Assembly (NCBI GenBank): GCA_029378245.1
Contig: JARKIF010000027.1
Span: forward strand, 248,001 to 312,000
DNA: 64,000 nucleotides
Source of the DNA: Roridomyces roridus
Lineage: Eukaryota; Basidiomycota; Agaricomycetes; Agaricales; Mycenaceae
Direction of reading: 5' to 3'
The position numbers and the translations under genes are program-made. This document shows, in pieces, positions 33,425-44,014 of the stretch (within the stretch, counting starts at the first letter, position 1; every line of letters begins with the position of its first letter). The notes beneath the pieces were generated by a model. That model made no database searches and was not told the DNA's origin. It saw only the letters and a list, made by a program, of their open reading frames with translations.

Positions 33425-35190
33425 TTAGAGGATGGAATTAAAGCTTTCAGACACGCACATGATGGGGATCTCAGCCAGGGTTGGGCGGTCCTTGCGCCAA
33501 ATGATAATTTCCGCCGTGGCAACCACTTTGCGCAAGGGTCATTCGCAGTTTGGTAACTCCGCAGACGTGAAGAATTGTGGCAACTTACCCACAAGCCACA
33601 AGAACAAAAAGACACCGTCTCTCAGAAACAGGGTAATCATGGACATTGGTTCCGTGTTGCTTCTCACCCGCATGATATACTAACGAGGTACCAATTAATG
33701 CTATACAGTGTCTGTTTGTAAGAGACTAACCTGTATGTGCTGTCCGCATTTGTACACAGTGATGGAAAACATGAGCAGGGCCATCAAGAAAGGGGCGACG
33801 GGGTAGAAGGTCATCACACGAGGGACCTCTGTGCGATGCATTAGTCTTTAGGAAGGTTACTTCAAACTTGAACGTGAATGCACACCGAATGCATAGCAGC
33901 CGTTTAGAATTGGCCTGTCCGTATTGCTGTCAGTCGGATGGGAGGTTGAAATTCAAGCGAACTTGCCCGACGTCTACAAAATCTACCTCCGTTGTGAGTC
34001 AGATTGAACTGCGATGTTTCGGCCTGTATACCCTTTATAGGGAGAATTGTAAGGATACCAAAGGTGACCCTGACGTCAACTTGGTCAGTTTTTCCAGAAG
34101 ATTCAAATAGGAAAAGGCCGACATGACCAGCCCCTCGACTGCAGCACTGAGTAAATACAGATAGATATATTATGGAACATGACCTGCCTATGAGCAAAGG
34201 AATCATGATAAACGGAAACTTTTTTGCTCTGCCAAGTAGCAACCAAACCCTAGCAAGCACTTCACATGGAATCAAAACCAGAATACCTGGGTAATACTTA
34301 CCTGAGGACGAGAACGCAATCGACGCTGATTATCATCATCGTAGACGAAAACACTTCAGACTGCGGAGTACCGATTGAGAGACAACTCTTTTCACTGTCC
34401 TGAGAATGACTGTACCAGGAGAAGAGTTTGGCATCTGCATTACAAACTTGTCAGCAGGTATCCAGTCACCCAAATCCCGAATGCAGACACTCACAACTGA
34501 GACGACGGAGAAAGGTAAATTTGAATGTGTTCAATATTTTGCCGGCAAGAGAGAGAAAGCCACCAACTTTGGAGGTGCTCATCGGTCGGAACATAACTGG
34601 GAAGGGACTCATCTCGTGAGTTTGGAGATCCTGGCAGATGAACTTACAGATAGCATCGACCCTGGAAGCAAGGTCTTCAGGAGTAGGAGTGCACAACAAG
34701 CTTCTTTGACGCACACCAATAAAGTGAGTGTTGCATAGCGAGTCTGTGTCAATGAGTCATTCTTCCCGTGCGGTCACAGACGAGTCTGAGAGGACTCACC
34801 CACACCTAAGACAAAATCAGCATTGAACGAGAGCCTTAGAGTTTGCTTACATAGAGGACGCTCCAGAGACTGAGTCGACTTTTCCAGACGTATTCGATCT
34901 GCCTCTCATCGTCAGCTGTTTTTCGAAGGATCAGAAGACCACGAACCTCCTCTTTGAACGCAGAGATATGCTCAAGACTGTGATTCGAGTTCAGCCACGC
35001 GCTGCAGAGCAGAATTGCAGACGGCTGACATGACCAAAGTAATAGCCGCCGCTTCAGAGCACCTGAGTTTCGATACATTAGATCCACGAGAGAGCTCACC
35101 AGCCAAGTAGTTCGTCGTCTGCGAGTCCGCGATTAGCTGGAATAGCGCCGCTTCCCCAGCGGTGGTGGTGGCGGGAGAAATGGTGGACAT
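33425..35190 (-). CDS. DUF6533-type multi-pass membrane protein
   Basis: Common agaricomycete membrane protein of unknown function. Start MSTISPATTTAGEAALF at 35190. Exon 1 (35190-35100) joins AAAITLV, LEHISAFKEE and, after a 48 bp intron, IEYVWKSRLSLWSVLY, the N-terminal DUF6533 pattern. Later exons give STMMIISVDCVLVLR, VWLLLGRAKKFPFIMIPLL, SAAVEGLVMSAFFLFES, VMTFYPVAPFLMALLMFSI, LFLRDGVFLFLWLV and VVATAEIIIWRKDRPTLAE, with the stop at 33425. The order of hydrophobic segments fits the family. I could not fix every exon border between 34,850 and 34,350 and near 33,900-34,080, so the span is firm but the full protein is not. Confidence 0.7.
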
Positions 35191-37088
35191 GAGAACGGTT
35201 TCTGGGACAGGAACGAGTTTGAACAAGTCCGGTGGACGTAGCACAACGTACTGGGGCCGGCGTTGGCAGTAGCTAGCAGGCGCAAATTGGTAGTGTGCAT
35301 CGCCCTTGCCTTATAAACCAAGATCGTACTTGAGGGGCACGAAGATAGCCTAGGGACAGAATCAAGATGAAGTGAAGAACAGCTCGAGATGGAGTGGAAA
35401 AAGGAAGCTGGTTCAAAATCGGACCTTGAGAGAATGTTTCGGCTGAAACCTGTACCGGACCCCGTCCGCGAACATCGTGCTTCAGATCGCAGCGTCAGAG
35501 GAATCCGAGTCACTTACGAAGACGGCTCTTTCAACTCTCCCTCCTGCTTTGACCACCTTGCCTTCCGGGATGCCTCGGAGGCAAGGCATCGGTCAGAAAC
35601 ATGATTTGGCTGTGATCAAGGGTCATGCAGTAGACAGACACTATGACATGGATCTCGTTCCTCGATCTGTCAGGGTTAGGAAAAGAAGATTTGCTCGACC
35701 TGTTAGAGTCGTCGTCTGTCACGGTCCATCGGAAGAAGCGCAACTTACGACAGGCCCCAGCCAGGACCCCCGACGACCCACTTAAGGCCTGGTACCGGGA
35801 CCCCTCATTTTTACCCGCACTTTTTTGCGATCAATTGTCGACTTTGACGGCATCAATGGCCGATTTTTGCCATCAACCTGCATTTTTGAGCGTTTCGCAC
35901 CAGTCCGGATCTGCTGCCAAAAAATGGCCTGATTGGAGCACTTTTTCGGAAATGCCGACAAAAATGGGCCGGTTTTTACCCGTTTTTGATTTCCCACACA
36001 GCCATTTTTTTTGACAGTTTTGCACCAGGCCTCTCGCCAAAAGGTGCCATTTTTACCCGCACAGGGCCCAGGTCTCTTGGGGGGTCCTCGGGGGTCCTCC
36101 CCAGCCATTGGCTGGCAGCTGCAGACAGATCGTTCCGGTGTCTGTCTAAATAGCAGATCCTGTTTGTCGCCGGTCTATGATGAAATATTAATGAGATCCG
36201 TGGCCAGCACACCCGTGAGCTCGGGGGCGCCGATAACGGAGAAGAGAGAGTTGTAGAAGCCGTAGAATAAGTAATCTCTTGCTGCGGTCGGACTCTCGCT
36301 GGGTGTGAAGCCGGGGCCGTGGCTGCGCAGGAAAGAATAGGCCCGAGCCCTGTTGGCTTCGGAAACCCCTCATCTGAAATAGAGCTGTCCCAACCGGTCA
36401 GTTGTTTCCGCCACGTCATCTACTTATACCGGTCCTTGATGCATGAGGCCTGAGAATTTACATGCTTCAAGTTGCCGCAACGTTGGTCTTCACTGTCACT
36501 TCATGATAAGTAGTGTATTTGGCAGATCGTAGATGAGCAGATGGAAGCCACCAGTGGAGGCGGAGTTGTCCGTCCGTGGTCCGTGGCCGTTTTGAGTGCA
36601 CACTCGGTATCCGAATCACTTGGATGATCTTGAGGTTTATTGTTGGATGATGTTCGATGAGTGTGAACAAGAGAAGAATAATGCATTCAGTGGTACAACT
36701 ACAGGCTTATATACCATGGATAACATCTAGAATATTCTACTATAGTGAAGAGAGACTTAGTAATAGCTGAGTAAATAGAATCGGGTAGAAGGTCGGGGAA
36801 ATAATCATAATTACAACAAGGTTGCAGTCCCGAGCGGTAGCTTTCCCGATTAATATTCCCGCTTTGGCCTCCGGAGCTCCTCTCATAGATGAGACGAGAA
36901 AAACGGAAGTTATTGAGAGCATCGACGAAGGTCTTAGGCAGGCGTGAATGTATGATTATGCAAGATGGTGGTCAAGAGGAAACGGTGGCGTGACGCAGTG
37001 TTTCAATGGATCATGATCAAATCAGATCGCGTCCAAGTCACGTCCAGGCCAACTCTTTCTCCCACGATAACACTTGTTTCAGCCGAGA
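35191..37088. repeat. gene-poor stretch with dispersed repeat
   Basis: No gene supported over 1.9 kb. Between 35785 and 36085 the phrase catttttacccgcac occurs twice, within a T-run-rich segment (atttttgccatcaacctgca, ttttacccgtttttgat) that looks like a dispersed, degenerate repeat. G-rich runs (ggggggtcctcgggggtcct) follow it at 36080. Confidence 0.45.
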
Positions 37089-37090
37089 TA

Positions 37091-37542
37091 AGGTAGATGA
37101 CTTCCATCTTCGACAAACGTCACGTGATATCTCCTTATTCGGACGAGCCAGCAGAAATCAATGCATAGACAAGTTTTGAGGAAGTCCTCTGGCAATCCCT
37201 TCGACCAAAAGTTGCCTTTGGTGGCTATTGTGTGTCCTAGACAAAAATCTGCTCGAGAAACGGGCCAGAAACCGTGCTGATACAAGTTGATGGCTCTTGC
37301 CCTGCTGTGATCGCTCCCATGAGCAAATCCATCAAAATCCAGTGCCTCGCGACTGATGTTGTATTAACTCTTCACAGAGGGCTCCAAATGCTCTAGATCC
37401 TGGACTGTATGCATATCACATGTATATCTAAATTCTGGTCGAAGGGATTTGCCTGACTGTCGTTTGTGGTTGAGATATCGACGAAAGAAAGCTGAAACGC
37501 CAAAAACACGTGACGTTTGTCGAAGATGGATGACATCTACCT
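37091..37542. mobile_element. Tc1/mariner-like MITE with TA target site
   Basis: The left end AGGTAGATGACTTCCATCTT (37091 onward) and its inverted copy ending at 37542 form ~36 bp terminal repeats with two or three mismatches; both contain cgacaaacgtcacgtg. TA flanks both ends (37089-37090, 37543-37544), as expected for Tc1/mariner-type insertions. 452 bp, no coding capacity. Confidence 0.7.
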
Positions 37543-37613
37543 TACACACCCGCAAGATCGAATATTAATGGTCGGACATTCGGGACAATTCCCTGCTCTC
37601 TATGACGGGCGTT

Positions 37614-38371
37614 TTTGGACAAAACCCCGTGATCACGCGTGGTCACGCGTGACCACGCGTGACATGCATGGCCATTCGTGAGCCATTCGTGATCATGCGT
37701 GGCCATCAATGGGGGCATGCATGGGATTCATGGCCACAAGTGCTAGTAAATTCAGTATTTACGAGCCAGAACGAATGGCCATGCATGGTACTGATTTAAT
37801 CAAAAGTTCCGATCAATATTATCAAATGAGACTCGGCCTTGCCTCGGCCGCTTTGATGCACCTCAAGATGAGCCCGGTCAACAAGTGGCTGGCTTCAGGT
37901 ACTGATTCAAGCTATAGGTGAGCTTCTAATGTTTCCAAGACACCAGTCTCAGGCACTCTGAGACCAAGTCTACCATGGGAGATTGCTACATCATTGTCAC
38001 GGTTCAAACAGATATGAAATGCTAATGGGATAGCTGCGACTTACCGATCACGTTCTGAGGGAAACTTTCAATGCGTCCTGCAAGCCATTTCACATGCCGG
38101 CGAGTTTCCGGGAATTAAAACATGGGTAACTGGCTGGATTCACTCTGTGATCAGGATATGGATCAATATTGGCAATCTGGGTGATGGCATCAATCGAATG
38201 CCGTTGATCGATCATTCCCCATGCATGGCCACTGCAAGCGAGCAATCCACGATCACAGGCAATCATGCATGGTAGTACATGCATGATCATCCACTTTCAT
38301 GCATGGCCATGCATGGCCACGCGCGGTCATGCATGGTCATGCGTGGTCATTGGGGTTTTTTCCAGTGTTGC
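37614..38371. mobile_element. ATGCAT/ACGCGT-rich inverted-repeat element
   Basis: The left end tggacaaaaccccgtgatca and the right end (complement of tggaaaaaaccccaatgacc) are inverted. Both ends carry dense short motifs: cacgcgtg, ccatgcatgg and catgcatg at 37630-37720 and again at 38215-38350. The interior has no open frame. The same ATGCAT-rich style occurs in the arms of the 11.3-13.2 kb element, suggesting related subterminal repeats. Exact ends and target duplication are not certain. Confidence 0.6.
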
Positions 38372-38743
38372 CTGTCATAGCTCTCGCTTCAACGCAACAA
38401 ACAGACCGGGATCGCCGCGTGAAGAATCAATGTCCAGCCGGACGGTGATATCTGGAACCCGATCTAGAGATTCGAAGATTTGGAGAAGAACAAACCACCG
38501 AATGCCACAACACTTGAAGCGCGAATGCTCCGCCGAGCACGCAGACTTGGCCAGGAAAGAAATCATGTCCGGCTGACGATACCAGGCTCTTCACCCCGCC
38601 TCGAATTGACGAGGAGTCAAGTTCTAGCGATCGGAGATGGATGATTGCGGGCACAGCATCTGTGCCTAGGCAACTTTTCACGGTGGCATCTCCGGTGAAT
38701 AGAGAATCCAGTCTCTCTCAACAGACCGTGGCTCCGTAACCTC
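38372..38743. other. intergenic, nothing recognised
   Basis: 3' flank of the diverged actin gene. No supported gene. Confidence 0.4.
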
Positions 38744-40179
38744 CTAGTCGCCGCTAAAAACATACTCATCATAATCTTGCCTCGAAATACACAACCGTGG
38801 GAATGTACTCAGAGCCGCCCAAATAGAGCCGCCGATCCAGGCGAGATCCTTTCGCTCGGGCGGAGCTTGGACCTATTACAAATTCTGATTCATTCTCGTT
38901 CCACCGGGACAACAAGTTGCGTACCTTGACATTTCGAGATGCGAGTAGATTCAGTTCCTTCTGCATTCTCTCCGCGAAACCGGGGAACCTGGTGCTTCCA
39001 CCTGAAAGGAGGACATTCCCGAAGAGGTTTTTGTGCAAATCTGCATCGCATTTCTGGATCGAGTTGTATCTGGTAGGAAATATTTGCGTCAGGGACAAGT
39101 GAACAAAATTTTAACTTACGTCGCCTCGTGGATGCCCAATGATTCGCTCCCCATGAAAGATGGCTTGAATAGAGCCTCCGGTACACGAAAGCTAGAGACT
39201 CGGTCAATGAGGGCAGCAATTCATTCGATGATACCCACCGCTCATTCCCGACGCTGAGTACTTTCCCATCGGGAAGGGCATATTCACTCGTCCCAATCCT
39301 TTCCTCCTCAAAATCCAGAGCGACATAACACAGCCGTTCCTTGATATCCTGGACGATCCTCCGCTCGACAGAGTACAGCTTCCCGCGTTCGAGAGAGCAC
39401 AGATTCCCCAGTTCCTCAGTCAGCGCCCGACCAGCGATATCCACCTTCGAAATAGCATGCGGGAGCGCAAAGCCCTCGTAAATGGGAACGGCGTGAGATA
39501 CACCGTAGCCAGAAGTCACGACGATCCCCGTCGTCCGGCCGGATGCACACAGCGAGAGGGCGGCTTCGTTCATCACGCAGAACGCCGGGACGTCAAAGGT
39601 CTCGAAGAAGATCTGCATCATGAGCTTGCGTTGCGATTTGGGATTAAGAGGCGGTTCGGTGATGAGGATTGGATGCTCCGAGTGCTCTAGCTCCACATGG
39701 AGCAAATCGTGGAATGTGTGCCACCAGACTTTCTCCATGTCGTCCCAGTTGATGATGATACCGTCCTCGAGGGGGCATTTCATGGTGAGGACGTGGGATA
39801 AGGCAAGAGCCTTGTCGCTAGGAAGAAATTCAAGGCAAAGTTGGCAGCTAAACAGCGATCCCACCCGAAGTAATACCACAGGGGTCCCCATCCCGGTCCC
39901 ATTCGAGGTGCCCCATGACGAGGGCGACCTATCACTGGGCTGTCCGAGCATGCCAAAACGGTGGAGTATACGCATGCTATACTCACGGGAAAATCGCCTG
40001 GGGTGCCTTTTCACCAGCGACTGTAGAGAATGAGTGCTCTGAAGATTTCACATTCGCTAACTCACATCCAGCTTTGAATGACGCTGAACCAGCGTCGATG
40101 ACCTGCGGAAAAAGTGTCGTGAAAGGGTAGTATAGCGAGTTCGTGTACTGACAACAGCTTGTCGGAAGTCGTTGACCAT
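38744..40179 (-). CDS. diverged actin-like protein lacking ATPase residues
   Basis: Eight exons (40179-40153, 40102-40066, 40020-39987, 39939-39865, 39817-39239, 39191-39120, 39069-38925, 38872-38744) give 365 residues, fully in frame. Most intron positions and several exon lengths equal those of the actin paralogue at 42-43.6 kb, so they share an ancestor. Actin marks include [63 protein letters not shown] and [10 protein letters not shown]. Key nucleotide residues differ: the Gln137 position reads NEAALSL (Glu), and the DSGDG loop reads TSGYG, replacing Asp154 and Asp157. The C-terminus ends YVFSGD instead of the usual KCF. The intact frame argues against plain decay; it is probably a non-ATPase actin-fold protein. 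Confidence 0.9.
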
Positions 40180-40456
40180 ATGTAATCTTTCGTTGCTGCG
40201 CGGTTAGTGAGAAGAGAAGAGGTCGGCTCAGTATGGAGGCCTGGAGCATCGCGCTCTGAAACACGATGAAAATACGTGATGGCCGCTATCAATGATAGTT
40301 CCGAGAGAGGACCCCGGGACCGTCGGCAACTTTATCCGAGTCTCAACATTGATGGGTCAGCATGTCTTTGATGTAATTGTCGGACTTCTTGCTTCTTACC
40401 ACCATCATCGAACGCGGCGTCCGTCCTCTAAATCTGGCTCCTTCTGGCGATGATTC

Positions 40457-40495
40457 GTGCACAACCCTCCACTTGTCAAGTGGAGGGTTGTGCAC
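40457..40495. repeat. perfect 39 bp palindrome
   Basis: Arms gtgcacaaccctccacttg and caagtggagggttgtgcac are exactly complementary around a single central T. It could form a cruciform or hairpin. No gene or terminator context is evident. Confidence 0.9.
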
Positions 40496-41394
40496 TTGAA
40501 GGCTTGAAGTTGACCCCCCACTCCGAGTTCCTCCGTCCGTCTGGGGTTTCTAGTTAGTTGCCAGCGCTGATCAAGCTCTTGGCCTTGTCGAGTCTGGTTA
40601 GCGTCAATAGCACTTTCACATGCGGGGCTCGTGTGACTGCAGAACCGCTGGACGACCACCACGACGCCCTTCCCTGCTCGGGCAGCTCTGCGCTATCTCA
40701 ACGCCTATACTTGAGCCTCCTTCTGTTCACACCGTCTTGCACGCTCTGTCTCGTTGGAGAATCAAAGATTCAAATAGATTCTTCATGCAACTAGCAGACA
40801 ACGACCTCGAATTCTATGTGTAGCCGGGTATAAGCTTATCCACACTGTGTCCCGGCGTTCTTTGGTTGGCAAGATATCCATGAGGGGAGCACGTGCGGTG
40901 CGTCGTCGGCCACGGTCCACGGATAGAACCCGTCGATGCTGCCGCCGCCGGACGTGTCTCGATATGGATGCAGATCATTATGTTCCACCGTCCACGCACG
41001 CAACTCGTACTTATGTATGCGCACGGCGGCAGCTCACTAACATCTGTGATTCACATTTCCAGGGGCGCCTCCGAAGGGGACTCGAGTCTCCCGTACTCCT
41101 TCACAGCACTGGTTAGGCAGGCCTTCCGTCTTACATCCGACGCGTCCACTCGATCGTATTCGTGGAATTTTGCTGGAGCTATCCGTCGGTCTTCTTGAGC
41201 ATAGCGCCAGATAACTCTTTCTCCTGTACTCGTACGGGAATCGAAACATCCCTTGAGTGTTCTCGCTCGATCGGATGTGTCGTTCGCGGCAAATCCCTTC
41301 ATTATAAGCTGCCAGAAACTCATGCGCCACCAGAAATTGCCGGGCATGAACGCGAGGCCTGTAGCGGCAGTGTAGCCACGTACCCAGTGACTAT

Positions 41395-41418
41395 GTCGTT
41401 TTGTCGTTTTGTCGTTTT
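41395..41418. repeat. GTCGTTTT x3 microsatellite
   Basis: Three perfect tandem 8 bp units. Confidence 0.85.
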
Positions 41419-42096
41419 GAGTCCAGCCGAGGCAGTGCGACGCAATTCCGTCTAGTTTCATTGAGCAGATATCAAAAGTCCAGGCTACTTACTTAGTCGT
41501 GTTGACTATGTAGCTCACAGAGATAAGGTGCGAGGCTTCACGAGGACCGTCTCGCTCTCTGTCTTGATACAACGAGGAACTCGGAGGAGAGAGGAGTACG
41601 AAGTTTCCGAGGAGTCCCAGTAATCTACCTAGGCAAGATTCCAGTGTAAGGACTATTATACCCAGGTACAACCTACGTATCGTCAGGCCCCTATGCCCGC
41701 GATCATGTCCGAAGATATATTTGCCGTGCACCCCGATGCCAGGCCCACACGAGGATTTTCCGATGCCTTTTGATCCAGATTTCACTGTGAGCCGCGCATT
41801 CGGATCGCGGTATCAGTTCTGTAATCACGGAGGAATGTGCCGACGGTTGCGGGGTCCTTGTTCGGATCTCTCACTGACATCGGCAAACACAGATTACCAT
41901 CGCGTTTCAAAGCGCGGTGCTCCGGGCCTCCATAGCTCAGGGCGTAGCGCCTGCACTGCCTTATCCTGCAGAACTTGGTGATGGTGCGAAAGAAAGAAGT
42001 TTTGATCTGATTGGCGGAGGCCGCAGTCCATTAAATATTATACTGCTATACGCTTGAATTCTCTGATATACGATAGATGTCCGTCAGAACAACCTC

Positions 42097-43573
42097 TCAG
42101 AAACACTCTAACGAAAACGTCAATGATAAACAAAAACCCGCAAAAAAGTTTCCAACTCACTGCGATGCACAATGCCAGGTCCAGACTCGTCGTACTCCTG
42201 CTTCGAAATCCACAAATTCTGGAACGTACTGAGAGACGCCAAGATTGACCCTCCAATCCAAACAGAGTACTTCCTCTCCGGCGGGGCGTAGATCTTGACC
42301 TTCATACTCGGCGGCGCGAGCATCGTCAACTCTTTCTGCAGACGGTCGGCGATGCCGGGGAACATGGTGCTTCCGCCAGAGAGCACGATGTTGCTAAAGA
42401 GGTCCCGCCGGACATCGAGATCGCATTTTCGGATCGAGTTGAATCTAAGTGGACGATTTAGTACGAGGAAAGGATAAAGTTCAAAGACCTCACGTCGTTT
42501 CATGAATACCTGCTGATTCGCTACCGATCATGGACGGCTTGAACAAGGCCTCCGGCGTTCGGAAACTAGCTGGGTGAGTGAAAATCAATTGTGAAATATT
42601 AGGACCTACCGTTCGTTCCCAACAGTGATAATTTGCCCATCAGGCAACTCGTAATCCTTCTCGATCGCCGAAGACTGAGCCGCCGTCCGGAGCTCTTCGT
42701 CAAAGTCCAGCGCAACATAACACAGTCTCTCCTTTATATCCCGCACAATCTCGCGTTCTGCACTCGTATGGAACGGGTACCCTCGTTCCCCGAGATTCTT
42801 GACGAGGTGGGCAGTCAAATCCCGCCCAGCGATGTCCAAACGGGAAATGGCATGCGGGAGCGCGAAGCCCTCGTAGATCGGTACGACGTGCGAGACTCCG
42901 TCGCCAGAGTCCATCACGATACCCGTCGTCCGACCCGAGGCGTAAAGCGAGAGGACCGCCTGGATTTGGACGTAGAACGCCGGAGCGTTGAAAGTCTCGA
43001 ACATCAGCTGGGTCATTTTCTCGCGATTGGATTTGGGGTTCAGTGGAGCCTCGGTGAGTAGCACGGGGTGTTCCTCGGGTGCGACGCGCAGCTCGTTGTA
43101 GAAGGTGTGGTGCCAGATTTTCTCCATGTCGTCCCAGTTGGTGACGATGCCGTGCTCGACGGGGTACTGTAAATTGAGAATGCCGCGCTTGGCTTGTGCT
43201 TCGTCTCTGCAGCCAGTCAGTTTGACGGTCAAGCAGAGGATATAGATCACTCACCCAACATAACAGTCTTTGTGCCCAGAACCAATCATGACACTCGTAT
43301 ATCGAGTCCGTCCCACAACCGACCTACAATGATTCATCAACGGTCTGCCGCGTTTAACAGAGATAATTCCAGACTCACGGAAAGATAGCGCGCGGTGCAT
43401 CTTCTCCTGCGACTGTGAAAACAGTCAGCCCAGGACGATATCCAAGAAAGTGAACGGCCTACATCCAGCTTTACACATCCCCGAGCCATTGTCGATTACC
43501 TGAAAGATGTTGTTGGCGAACAGGAATGGACAATAGAGAAATCACGGACGAGGGCAGCTACGTCGTCGTCCAT
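42097..43573 (-). CDS. actin paralogue, 375 residues
   Basis: Cytoskeletal ATPase family. Eight exons (43573-43550, 43499-43463, 43412-43379, 43323-43255, 43206-42610, 42565-42494, 42444-42161, 42107-42097) give exactly 375 residues, the standard actin length. Starts [15 protein letters not shown] and ends IVHRKCF, the last exon being 11 nt. Nucleotide residues are kept: [15 protein letters not shown] (Gln137), MDSGDGVSH (Asp154, Asp157), and [17 protein letters not shown]. It still has many substitutions relative to the near-invariant fungal actin (for example [24 protein letters not shown]), so it may be a second actin rather than the housekeeping one. Same orientation as the diverged copy. 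Confidence 0.95.
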
Positions 43574-44014
43574 AGTTTGAGGAGGCGTGGAAGTGCAAGG
43601 GGAAGTCAATGCCCCAGATGACCGCCGCGCCATCTCTTATAACCGGGGCCCACGACTGCGAGCTGCGGCTTGGCCAAGTCAGGACGGACAATGGCGACTG
43701 GGGCGCAGCTCAGATTGCAACGCCTTCAAGCTGTAGAATGAGCGCGCGGGCTGACTCCTGTGGCGGCCTGCCGCCTGCGGATCGTCGTGACTCGGAAGGG
43801 GTACTGAAGGCTGTGTCCGCAGTGTTGCCGCCGATTCCCGAAGTGAGCACCATGTAAACAGAGTCATTGAACGAGCGCGCGGCTCGGGATGAGCGCCAAG
43901 CTGTCGACAATGATGGTCAAAGTTACGACGGAGATCAATGTTATCAATGCATCATTGGTGCGCCAACTCTCGACCAAACAATTTTGTCCATGGGCCATAA
44001 ATCCACCCACACGA
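43574..44014. other. intergenic, actin promoter side
   Basis: About 440 bp upstream of the actin start and downstream of the MYND gene. No gene supported. Confidence 0.5.

Larger units (their letters stand above)
40180..42096. other. intergenic between two actin genes
   Basis: No gene supported. Contains a 39 bp palindrome (40457-40495), an inverted copy of the upstream region of the diverged actin gene (41892-41940), and three tandem GTCGTTTT units (41395-41418). Confidence 0.55.

Noticed and set aside
36188..36419. Short open frames near the end of the dispersed repeat
   Set aside because: No splice consistency and no recognisable motif.
37630..38350. CRISPR-like array because of regularly repeated short motifs
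   Set aside because: Units are short variants of catgcatgg and cacgcgtg without unique spacers, and the genome is eukaryotic.
41051..41461. 136-codon minus-strand frame between the actin genes
   Set aside because: Random-looking composition, no homology to neighbouring genes and no intron structure.
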